A stretch of 64,000 bases of DNA from Pseudoduganella rivuli. Lineage in GTDB: Bacteria > Pseudomonadota > Gammaproteobacteria > Burkholderiales > Burkholderiaceae_D. Each line of letters starts with the position of its first letter. Position 1 is the first letter of the stretch. The translations under genes and the position numbers were made by a program. A model generated the notes under the pieces. That model had not been told where the DNA came from and searched no databases. It saw only the letters and a program-made list of their open reading frames with translations. Where the stretch lies: positions 248,001-312,000 of the forward strand of contig NZ_WKJJ01000007.1 in the NCBI RefSeq assembly GCF_009674485.1, in the 5' to 3' direction. This document shows, in pieces, positions 43,410 through 51,281 of the stretch.

Positions 43410-45638
43410 ATGGCGAAACTGCCGACACTGGGCCCGGTGCTGCTGTGCGCGCTGGCTGCCGTTTATTCTTCCCATGCCGCCGCGCAGGATGGCCGTGTCG
43501 GCCATAGCGGGGTGCATGCACCGGCGGCCGCCGGCAAGGCCGAGGCGGCGCGCCTGCGGGGGCTGGCGCAGCGCGTCACCATCGTGCGCGACAAGTGGGG
43601 GATTCCCCACGTATTCGGCAAGACGGATGCGGACGCCGTGTTCGGGCTGTTGTACGCGCAGGCGGAGGATGACTTCCGCCGGATCGAACTCAATTACATC
43701 AATGCGCTGGGTCGCCTGGCCGAAGTGCAGGGCGAGAGCGAGATTTACCGCGACTTGCGTATGAAGCTGTTCATCGATGAGGACAGCCTGAAAGCGCACT
43801 ATGCGGCCAGCCCCGCGTGGCTGAAGCAATTGATGAATGCCTTCGCGGACGGCTTGAATTATTACCTGCTGACGCATCCGCAAGTCAAACCGCAACTGAT
43901 TACCCGTTTCGAGCCGTGGATGGCGCTGAGCTTCACGGAAGGGTCGATTGGCGGCGACATCGAATCGATCGACGTCAAGGCGCTGGAACGGTTTTACACG
44001 AAAGCGCCGGTGCCGCAGGACGCGCTGCTGAAGCGGGAGAGGGAACCTGCCGGTTCCAACGGCTTCGCCATCGCGCCGGCCATCAGCAAGTCCGGCCACG
44101 CGCTGCTGATGATCAATCCCCATACGTCGTTTTACTTCCGCCCCGAAGTGCACATGGTCAGCGAAGACGGCATGAATGCGTATGGCGCCGTCACGTGGGG
44201 CCAGTTCTTCGTTTACCAGGGGTTCAACGACCGGCTGGGCTGGATGCATACGTCCGGCGGCGGCGACGTGATCGACGAATTCGTGGAAACCGTCAGCGCC
44301 AAGGATGGCAAGCTGACTTACCGCTATGGCAAGGAAGAGCGTCCCGTGCGCGCCGTGCCCGTGCGGCTGCCTTACCGCACGGCGTCCGGCATGGCGGAAA
44401 AAACCGTGTCTGCGTATTACACGGTGCACGGCCCCGTGGTGCGGGAAGCGGATGGCAAGTGGATCAGTGTCAGCCTGATGAACGAACCGCTGAAGGCATT
44501 GCAGCAATCGTACCTGCGCACCAAGGCCCGCAATTTCGCCCAGTTCCGCCGGGTGATGGACTTGCGCACCAATTCATCCAACAACACCGTGTATGCGGAT
44601 GCGGACGGCAATATCGCTTATTTCCACGGCAATTTCATGCCGATACGCGATGTGCGCTTCAATTACCGCAAACCGGTCGATGGCAGCGACCCGGACACCG
44701 CATGGAAGGGATTGCACCCTGTATCAGAGACGATCCAGCTGTTCAACCCCGCCAACGGCTGGATCCAGAACACGAATAACTGGCCGTTTTCCGCCGCGGG
44801 CGCCTACAGCCCGAAACAATCCGACTATCCGGCGTACATGTCCGTGTACCCGGAAAATGCGCGCGGCATCCACGCAGTGCGGGTTCTGGAAAACAAAAAA
44901 GACTTCACCTTGGACAGCCTGATCGCGGCGGCCTATGACAACCAGCTGCCCGCGTTCGAGCCGCTGTTGCCGAAACTGTTCGCGGCATGGGAAGCGCTGC
45001 CCGATGGCGATACGCTGAAGTCCGGCATCGCACCGCAGGTGCACGTGCTGAAACGGTGGGACATGCGCTATGCGCTGAACTCGGTACCGACGTCGCTGGG
45101 CGTGTTCTGGCTGGAAGACTTGAAGAAAATGTTCGAACCGGCCGCGAAAGCGCTGGATATGCCGTTGACCGTGTTCATCGAGACCCGGCTGGCGCCGCAG
45201 GAACTGGTGTTTGCCATGGCGCGCGCCAGCGCAAAGCTGGCAGCGGATTTCGGCACGTGGCAGACGCAATGGGGCGAAATCAACCGGTACCAGCGGCTGA
45301 CGGGCGACATCGTGCAACCGTTCGATGACAGCAAGCCCAGCATTCCCGTGCCGTATGTGTCGGGTAACTGGGGCGCGCTGGCCGCGTATGGCATGACGTC
45401 GCCGCAAAAGACCAAGCGGATTTATGGCGAGCGCGGCAACAGCTTTGTCGCGGCCGTGGAATTCGGCAAGCGGGTCCGCGCGAAAAGCATCCTGGCCGGC
45501 GGCCAGAGCGGCGATCCCGCATCGCCGCACTTCAGCGACCAGGCGGAAATGTATGCCCGTGGCGAGTTCAAGGATGTGCTGTTTTACCCTGAAGACATCG
45601 ATAAGCACGTCGAGCGGCGCTACCATCCGGGCGAGTAA
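43410..45638 (+). CDS. Penicillin acylase-family Ntn hydrolase (acylase), periplasmic
   Basis: This 742-residue precursor has a signal peptide (LLCALAAVYSSHAAAQ) and the alpha-subunit motif VTIVRDKWGIPHVFGKTDAD. The autocatalytic nucleophile is Ser216 in AGSNGFAIAP, where processing would create the beta-subunit. Downstream VTWGQFFVYQGFNDRLGWMH and YYTVHGPVV are typical. Relatives include penicillin, aculeacin A and acyl-homoserine lactone acylases. The true amide substrate is unknown; quorum-signal hydrolysis is possible. ATG at 43410 follows GGGAGCCGTCTG. No obvious operon partner is present. Confidence 0.9.
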   Translation: MAKLPTLGPVLLCALAAVYSSHAAAQDGRVGHSGVHAPAAAGKAEAARLRGLAQRVTIVRDKWGIPHVFGKTDADAVFGLLYAQAEDDFRRIELNYINALGRLAEVQGESEIYRDLRMKLFIDEDSLKAHYAASPAWLKQLMNAFADGLNYYLLTHPQVKPQLITRFEPWMALSFTEGSIGGDIESIDVKALERFYTKAPVPQDALLKREREPAGSNGFAIAPAISKSGHALLMINPHTSFYFRPEVHMVSEDGMNAYGAVTWGQFFVYQGFNDRLGWMHTSGGGDVIDEFVETVSAKDGKLTYRYGKEERPVRAVPVRLPYRTASGMAEKTVSAYYTVHGPVVREADGKWISVSLMNEPLKALQQSYLRTKARNFAQFRRVMDLRTNSSNNTVYADADGNIAYFHGNFMPIRDVRFNYRKPVDGSDPDTAWKGLHPVSETIQLFNPANGWIQNTNNWPFSAAGAYSPKQSDYPAYMSVYPENARGIHAVRVLENKKDFTLDSLIAAAYDNQLPAFEPLLPKLFAAWEALPDGDTLKSGIAPQVHVLKRWDMRYALNSVPTSLGVFWLEDLKKMFEPAAKALDMPLTVFIETRLAPQELVFAMARASAKLAADFGTWQTQWGEINRYQRLTGDIVQPFDDSKPSIPVPYVSGNWGALAAYGMTSPQKTKRIYGERGNSFVAAVEFGKRVRAKSILAGGQSGDPASPHFSDQAEMYARGEFKDVLFYPEDIDKHVERRYHPGE

Positions 45639-45706
45639 TCTGCGATTGACGGGGCGCAAATGCGCGAATGAGCACGGGGCCATGCTGTGGACAGGAGGAC
45701 CGCGCC

Positions 45707-47173
45707 ATGGCAACCCTGGAAGACCAACGCGGCGGTACGCGGCCGCTCGATATCCGCGACTTCATCTTTGTGCGCGAGCTGGCCGAAGTCTACCTGCTGC
45801 TCGACCATATCTCCGGCCGCTGGGACAAGCCGCTCGATGCGGAAGGCGAGCAATTGCGCGCCGCCGTCTGCGCCATCGGCTGGCCGCCGAACGGCAGCCG
45901 TCCCGACGCGGCGGAACAAGCGACGACATTGTTGCGGGCCAAAGACCGCTTGAATGCGCTGGCCCGGCCCGCCAGCGGCGCGACCATCGCCTTTACGTTG
46001 CTGGTGGTGGGGGAGGAAGATCCGCGCCGGCAGCACCGGCGGTGGTGGCGCCGTCTGTGGCGGTGGGGATGGCCGGGGAAACGGCGCTGCGAGTGGCGTG
46101 CCTTGCCGCATGGCGGTGCCAAGTCTGTGGCTCCGCCGATTACGCCGCAGGGCGCAGTGGGAGCCGCTGCTGTGGATGGCGCCGTGGCTCAGACGCCGAT
46201 CCCGCCGTTTACCGCGCCAACGAATGGCGATTTGATCGTCCCCGGCTGCGGCTTCACCCGCCCGCCCACGCGCATGTCGCTGGCCCGCACCGCCTTTCCC
46301 GGCCTGATCGGCCCGGCCGGGCACTTCAACCGGGGTATCTGGCGCATCGTGCTGTTTCTCGTCATGTGGATGGTGCTCACTTGCGTGCTGTCGTGGGATA
46401 TCACGGCGGGCAACGTGGTGTTGACGCACCTGGATACGCTGCGTACCCAGCAAGGCGAACTGGCGCGCAAAATATCGTCCGCCGAAGCAGCCGATGAACT
46501 GGCGCGCCGCAGCAAGGCGGGGCCGGCCGCGGCGGTGGAGTTGCCGCCGGTGCAATTCTGCGAACCCGTCATTCCCAGCGCGCCGCGCAAATACCGCACC
46601 GTCGAAGAGCTTCAACTCTGCACCGACAAGGAACGCCTGGAAAACGAGCGGGTCGTCACCCAGCGCAACCTGCACGTGTGGATCAAGCCGTGGGAAAAGC
46701 TGTACCGCCTCGTCACGTTCGAGCCGTCGCCCGGTGCGCCACCGCAGCGCGCCGGCGGCATACCGGATTTCGCCGGACCCTATGGCGGCGATGAGGAACC
46801 CGCGCGGGTGCTGACCCACGTCATCGGCTGCGCCGTGCTGCCGCTGTGCTACGGCATTCTCGGCGCGGGCGCGGCCGCCGTGCGCAACCTGTGGGCCAAG
46901 CTGCGCGAGAGCATGCTGATGCCGCGTGACTACACGCTGGCGCTGGGCCAACTGGCGCTGGGCGCCACCATCGGCGCTTGTATCGGCTTGTTCGTGAATC
47001 CTTCCGGCTCGTCGTCCGGGGCGGGGGCGGCGCTGGCTAGCAGCTGGACCTTGAGTGGATCGGCGCTGTCGTTCATCGCGGGGTTTGGTGTCGAAGGGGT
47101 GTTTTTAGCGCTGGAAGCGTTCGTGCGGCGGGTGTTTGGTGTGGCGGGGCAGGGCGATGGGCGGCGCACCTGA
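45707..47173 (+). CDS. Hypothetical membrane protein with Trp/Arg-rich segment
   Basis: I do not recognise this 488-residue protein. The start has GGAGGA eight bases upstream. The N-terminal 120 residues are soluble. A short stretch near residues 105-130 is very rich in Trp and Arg (RRWWRRLWRWGWPGKRR). One strong transmembrane helix is near residues 215-235 (IVLFLVMWMVLTCVLSW). Two or three more hydrophobic segments are in the C-terminal third (LTHVIGCAVLPLCYGILGAG, LGATIGACIGLFV, LSFIAGFGVEGVFLALEAFV). A charged, Cys-containing middle domain lies between them, probably periplasmic. The topology resembles proteins that anchor a signalling or effector complex, but no function is assigned. Confidence 0.75.
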   Translation: MATLEDQRGGTRPLDIRDFIFVRELAEVYLLLDHISGRWDKPLDAEGEQLRAAVCAIGWPPNGSRPDAAEQATTLLRAKDRLNALARPASGATIAFTLLVVGEEDPRRQHRRWWRRLWRWGWPGKRRCEWRALPHGGAKSVAPPITPQGAVGAAAVDGAVAQTPIPPFTAPTNGDLIVPGCGFTRPPTRMSLARTAFPGLIGPAGHFNRGIWRIVLFLVMWMVLTCVLSWDITAGNVVLTHLDTLRTQQGELARKISSAEAADELARRSKAGPAAAVELPPVQFCEPVIPSAPRKYRTVEELQLCTDKERLENERVVTQRNLHVWIKPWEKLYRLVTFEPSPGAPPQRAGGIPDFAGPYGGDEEPARVLTHVIGCAVLPLCYGILGAGAAAVRNLWAKLRESMLMPRDYTLALGQLALGATIGACIGLFVNPSGSSSGAGAALASSWTLSGSALSFIAGFGVEGVFLALEAFVRRVFGVAGQGDGRRT

Positions 47174-47185
47174 GTAAGTGGAATG

Positions 47186-47210
47186 CGCGTGGAACGGCAG
47201 GTTCCACGCG
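47186..47210. terminator. Hairpin between convergent genes, possible bidirectional terminator
   Basis: A perfect 10-bp stem, CGCGTGGAAC and GTTCCACGCG, surrounds loop GGCAG in the 53-bp gap between convergent genes. No T-run follows on either side, so intrinsic termination is uncertain. Confidence 0.35.
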
Positions 47211-47226
47211 TGTCGTGCCGATAACG

Positions 47227-48399
47227 TTAAATCGCGTCCAGCGCCGCCTGCAAATCCGCCCGCAAATCCTCCACGTCCTCGATCCCGACCGACAGCCGGA
47301 TCAAGCCGTCGCCGATGCCCAGCACCGCGCGCTGTTCCGGCGGAATCGTCGCGTGGGTCATCAGGGCGGGGTGCTCGATCAGGCTTTCCACACCGCCCAG
47401 GCTTTCCGCCAGCGCGAACACTTCGCACCGTTCCAGGAAGCGGCGCGCCCCGGCCAGGTCGGTGTCGAGCGTGATGGAAATGATGCCGCCGAAACCGTCC
47501 ATTTGCCGTTTGGCCAGCGCGTGCTGCGGATGGGTTTCCAGGCCCGGGTAATAAACCTTGGCGACTTTCGGCTGGTGCGCCAGCCATTGAGCGAGGTCCA
47601 GCGCGCTGGCGTTGTGGCGGGCGATGCGCACGGCCAGGGTTTTCACGCCCCGCAGCGCGAGGAAACTGTCGAACGGGCCGAGGATGGCGCCGACCGCGTT
47701 TTGCAAGAAGCCCAATTGCTCGCGCCACGCCTGCTGGTGCGGTTCATTGCCCACCACTGCCACGCCGGCGATCACGTCCGAATGGCCGTTCAAATATTTG
47801 GTGGCCGAGTGCACGACGATGTCGAAGCCGTGTTCCAGCGGGCGCTGCACCAGCGGGCTGGCAAACGTGTTGTCGGCTACGGCGATGATGCCCCGCTCGC
47901 GGCAGATTTTGCCAATCGCGGCCAGGTCCGCCAGTTTCAGCATCGGGTTGGTCGGCGTTTCCACCCACACCATGCGCGTGTCGGGACGCAGCGCGGCCAG
48001 CAGGTTTTCCGGGTTGGTCAAATCCACGTAGGAAAACGTATGCCCGGCGCTGCGCTTGCGCACCCGTTCAAACAGGCGATAGCTGCCGCCATACATGTCG
48101 TCGCCAGCGATGATGTGCGAGTTGGCGTCGGCCAGTTCCAGCACGGTGGAAATTGCCGCCAGGCCGGACGCGAAGGCAAAACCCTGCGAACCGCCTTCCA
48201 GGTCGGCAAGGCAGCGCTCGAAGGCCCAGCGCGTGGGATTGTGCGAGCGGCCATAGTCGAGGCCCTTGTGCACGCCGGGACTTTCCTGCACGAAGGTGGA
48301 CGTCGCGTAAATCGGCGGCATGATGGCGCCGGTGGACGGGTCCGGGGATTGGCCGCCGTGGATGACGCGGGTGGCCAGCGCAGCTTTTTTCTTGGTCAT
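47227..48399 (-). CDS. Cystathionine gamma-lyase/gamma-synthase family PLP enzyme
   Basis: This 390-residue fold-type I PLP enzyme has GGQSPDPSTGAIMPPIYATS, FASGLAAISTVLELA, VWVETPTNPML, DNTFASP and the cofactor Lys in VVHSATKYLNGHSD. C-terminal SLGGVESLIEHPALMTHA is diagnostic of the Cys/Met PLP family. In an operon with cystathionine beta-synthase it most likely splits cystathionine to cysteine (reverse transsulfuration). A gamma-synthase role cannot be excluded by sequence. Its ATG directly follows the TAA of the upstream gene, with no gap. Confidence 0.9.
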   Translation of the reverse strand: MTKKKAALATRVIHGGQSPDPSTGAIMPPIYATSTFVQESPGVHKGLDYGRSHNPTRWAFERCLADLEGGSQGFAFASGLAAISTVLELADANSHIIAGDDMYGGSYRLFERVRKRSAGHTFSYVDLTNPENLLAALRPDTRMVWVETPTNPMLKLADLAAIGKICRERGIIAVADNTFASPLVQRPLEHGFDIVVHSATKYLNGHSDVIAGVAVVGNEPHQQAWREQLGFLQNAVGAILGPFDSFLALRGVKTLAVRIARHNASALDLAQWLAHQPKVAKVYYPGLETHPQHALAKRQMDGFGGIISITLDTDLAGARRFLERCEVFALAESLGGVESLIEHPALMTHATIPPEQRAVLGIGDGLIRLSVGIEDVEDLRADLQAALDAI

Positions 48400-49773
48400 T
48401 TACAGCGTCTTTCTCAAGTGGTTGAGCAAATCAAAGCGGGTGATCAAGCCATAGAACGTGGCGCCGTCCGCCACCACGGCCGTCAGGCCACGGTCCAGCG
48501 TGCTGCGCAGCGCCTGGATGCTGGACGTCGGCGACAGGGTTTCCAGGCGCGACGTCATGGTGGCGCCCACCAGGCTGGAAAACTGTTCCGCATGGTTGTC
48601 GACTTTCATCAGCAAGTCCGATTCATCGATGATGCCCACCAGTTTGCCATCCTGCAGCACGGGCAGTTGCGCCAGGTCGGCAGTGCGCATGCGGTTGAAC
48701 GCCACCAGCAGCGTATCGGTCGGCGACACGCTGACCACGTCGCCCTCGTCATAGCGGCGGCCGATCAGGTCGCGCAAGTCGCCGGTTTTCTGGCGCTGCA
48801 CCAGGCCCTGGTCGACCAGCCAGTTGTGGTTGTACATCTTCGACAGGTAGCGCGTCCCCGTATCGACGACGAAGGTCACCACGCGCTTGGCTTCGGTCTG
48901 CTCGCGGCAGTATTTGAGGGCGGCGGCCAGCAGGGTGCCGGTCGACGAGCCGCCCAGGATGCCTTCGGCCTGCAGCAGTGCGCGGGCGCTTTCAAAACTT
49001 TCCTGGTCCGTGATGGTGTATGCCTTGTGCACGGACTTCATGTCGGCGATCGAAGGAATGAAGTCTTCGCCGATGCCTTCCACCGCCCACGAACCGCTGG
49101 TGTCGTTGACCTTGCCCGTGTCGATGTATTCGGCCAGGATCGAGCCCTTGGGGTCGGCCAGCACGAATTCCAGTTCCGGCTGGACCTTGCGGAAGAAGCG
49201 CGTCAGGCCCGTCAAGGTGCCGGAGGAGCCGACACCGACCACGATGGCGTCCACGTCGTGCTGCATTTGTTCCCAGATTTCCGGCGCCGTCGTGGTTTCA
49301 TGGGCGGCCGGGTTGGCGGGGTTGTTGAACTGGTCGGCGTAAAACGCGCCGGGTATCTCACTGGCCAGGCGCGCCGCATAGTCCTGGTAATACTCCGGGT
49401 GCCCCTTGCCGACGTCCGAGCGGGTCATGTGTACTTCGGCGCCCAGCGCCTTCAAATGCAGCACTTTTTCCGTCGACATCTTGTCCGGCACCACCAGCAC
49501 CACGCGGTAGCCCTTGATGCGGCCCACCAGCGCCAGGCCCAGGCCCGTGTTGCCGGCGGTCGCTTCAATGATGGTGCCGCCCGGCTTCAGGCGGCCATCG
49601 CGCTCCGCGGCCTCGATCATGGCGCGGCCGATGCGGTCCTTGATGGAGCCGCCCGGGTTTTGCGATTCAAGTTTCAGGAACAGGCGGCACGGACCGGTGT
49701 CCAGCCGGGTGACTTCGATCAGCGGGGTGTCGCCGATCAGGCTGAACAGGGCAGCCTCTTTGGGAGTGTTCAT
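48400..49773 (-). CDS. Cystathionine beta-synthase with CBS-domain pair
   Basis: This 457-residue PLP enzyme joins a beta-synthase domain (GDTPLIEVTRL; cofactor Lys in NPGGSIKDRIG; TAGNTGLGLAL; GVGSSGTLTG) to two C-terminal CBS domains (residues about 335-455) that can sense nucleotides or S-adenosylmethionine. It condenses serine and homocysteine to cystathionine. There is no N-terminal haem domain. AAAGGAGAACGCC precedes the ATG. The gamma-lyase gene follows without a gap, so the pair makes cysteine from homocysteine. It is divergent from thymidine kinase. Confidence 0.93.
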   Translation of the reverse strand: MNTPKEAALFSLIGDTPLIEVTRLDTGPCRLFLKLESQNPGGSIKDRIGRAMIEAAERDGRLKPGGTIIEATAGNTGLGLALVGRIKGYRVVLVVPDKMSTEKVLHLKALGAEVHMTRSDVGKGHPEYYQDYAARLASEIPGAFYADQFNNPANPAAHETTTAPEIWEQMQHDVDAIVVGVGSSGTLTGLTRFFRKVQPELEFVLADPKGSILAEYIDTGKVNDTSGSWAVEGIGEDFIPSIADMKSVHKAYTITDQESFESARALLQAEGILGGSSTGTLLAAALKYCREQTEAKRVVTFVVDTGTRYLSKMYNHNWLVDQGLVQRQKTGDLRDLIGRRYDEGDVVSVSPTDTLLVAFNRMRTADLAQLPVLQDGKLVGIIDESDLLMKVDNHAEQFSSLVGATMTSRLETLSPTSSIQALRSTLDRGLTAVVADGATFYGLITRFDLLNHLRKTL

Positions 49774-49946
49774 GGCGTTCTCCTTTGCAAGGGGACCCGC
49801 ACCGCCGGTTGTGCCGGCAGCCAGGCCCGTGAAAAACGCGGATTTTCAGCCGCACGGTTCACTTCGGGAACGAATCTTAATAAATTTGTATATGCATTTT
49901 ATGCACAGGACGGGAAAAGTATGCGCCTTTTTCAACACCCGCGCCG

Positions 49947-49974
49947 TATAATCCGCGTCATGAACGCAGCATGA
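49947..49974 (+). promoter_or_regulatory. -10 element and four-codon leader frame before thymidine kinase
   Basis: A perfect TATAAT (49947-49952) is followed by ATG AAC GCA GCA TGA (49960-49974). The stop of this mini-frame overlaps the tdk ATG as ATGA. The -35 region is weak. Transcription would start near 49959. Confidence 0.35.
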
Positions 49975-50540
49975 TTGGTATTGAAGTGGCTAAGCTCTAT
50001 TTCCGTTACTCGGCAATGAATGCCGGCAAGTCGACCGCAATGTTGCAGGTCGCGCACAACTACGAAGAACAAGGCCAGGCCGTGCGGTTATTTACCGCCG
50101 CGATCGACGACCGCTATGGCGTGGGCCACGTGACGTCGCGCCTGGGGCCGCAGAGGGCCACCGAAGTGTTTGACGCCGCGACGGATTTTCTCAACGTGGT
50201 GGACCAGAAAGTCGCCTGCGTGCTGGTCGACGAAGCGCAATTCCTGTCCACCGTGCAAGTCCAGCAATTGCACAAGCTGGCACAGGTGCGGGGCATTCCC
50301 GTGATCACGTATGGGTTGCGCACGGATTTCCGTGGAGAACCATTTCCCGGTTCGGCCTACTTGCTGGGGCTGGCCGATGACATCGAGGAAATCAAGAACA
50401 TTTGCACGTGCGGCAAAAAAGCCACAATGAATATCCGCGTGGATGAACACGGCAAACGCATCCGCGACGGCGAGCAAATCAGCATTGGCGGCAATGAGCG
50501 CTACCGCCAGGCGTGCGGGCGCTGTTTTTATTCCGAGTAA
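49971..50540 (+). CDS. tdk: Thymidine kinase
   Basis: This 189-residue type II thymidine kinase has the P-loop SAMNAGKST, the DEAQFL Walker B-like motif, the lasso and zinc cysteines (CTCGKKA, CGRCFYSE) and the substrate loop YGLRTDFRGEPFPGS. It phosphorylates thymidine for salvage. The family usually starts MAKLYF; here that would be the GTG five codons later (49986). I keep the ATG at 49971, though neither has a clear ribosome site. A small HExxH membrane protein gene follows. Confidence 0.93.
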   Translation: MIGIEVAKLYFRYSAMNAGKSTAMLQVAHNYEEQGQAVRLFTAAIDDRYGVGHVTSRLGPQRATEVFDAATDFLNVVDQKVACVLVDEAQFLSTVQVQQLHKLAQVRGIPVITYGLRTDFRGEPFPGSAYLLGLADDIEEIKNICTCGKKATMNIRVDEHGKRIRDGEQISIGGNERYRQACGRCFYSE

Positions 50541-50551
50541 TTCTCTTCATC

Positions 50552-51091
50552 ATGCCCGATTGCAACGTCATCGCCCCCGCCTGGATCTGCCAGTACCGGG
50601 GCGCGGTGTTCGACATGCTGCTGTACCTGGCGCCTTCCTTCATGCTGGCGCTGGTGATCCAGCGACTGGCGGCCTGGCATCCATTTTTCCTGCTGTTCCG
50701 GCTGGCCGGCACGATTTGCCATGAACTGGCGCATTTCTTTGTCGGCCTGGTCACGTATGCGCGGCCTGCCGCGTTTTCCGTCATGCCGCGCCGCATGGCG
50801 GGCGGCTGGCAACTGGGTTCCGTCAGCCTGACGCGGGTGCGCTGGTATAACGCGGCGCCCGCCGCGCTGGCGCCATTCCTCGTGGCCGGCGTGCCGCTGC
50901 TGGTGGCGCTGTGGCGTACCCGGCCCGGCTGGCAGTTCGAAGGCATCGACTTGTTGCTGGCGTTTGCCGTGGCGCCGCAATTCCTTGCCTGCTGGCCATC
51001 GGCAGCCGACTGGAAGATTTCCCTGCGCTCCTGGCCCTACCTGTTGATTGGCGCCCTGGTATGGGCCGCGCTGCGTTATTGGCGGCTATAG
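50552..51091 (+). CDS. Small HExxH membrane protein, M50-like
   Basis: This 179-residue protein has about four to five hydrophobic segments and a metal-binding HELAH motif near residue 58 (CHELAHFFVGLV) within a membrane region, as in M50-type intramembrane proteases. A second partner motif (NxxPxxPLDG-type) is not seen; AAPAALAPFLVAGVPLL may take that place. It could be an atypical site-2 protease or an inactive relative. The ATG is 11 bp after tdk; ribosome site weak. An in-frame GTG 13 codons earlier overlaps tdk and is less likely. Confidence 0.72.
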   Translation: MPDCNVIAPAWICQYRGAVFDMLLYLAPSFMLALVIQRLAAWHPFFLLFRLAGTICHELAHFFVGLVTYARPAAFSVMPRRMAGGWQLGSVSLTRVRWYNAAPAALAPFLVAGVPLLVALWRTRPGWQFEGIDLLLAFAVAPQFLACWPSAADWKISLRSWPYLLIGALVWAALRYWRL

Positions 51092-51281
51092 CCGCCCAAG
51101 CCTGCCCTGGCGGACTGACTGTCTGCCAACTTTAATCCAGCCTTAAGGTTTCAGCCCGTATTCCAGGGGGAAATAGGCTGCGCTGCCGCTATACGCGCTG
51201 TAGAATAAGCCGAAGCGCCGGCCCATATACAGTGCGCCGGTTCCATGAAAAGTTTCAGTCTTAATGTACGGGGGTATGCCG

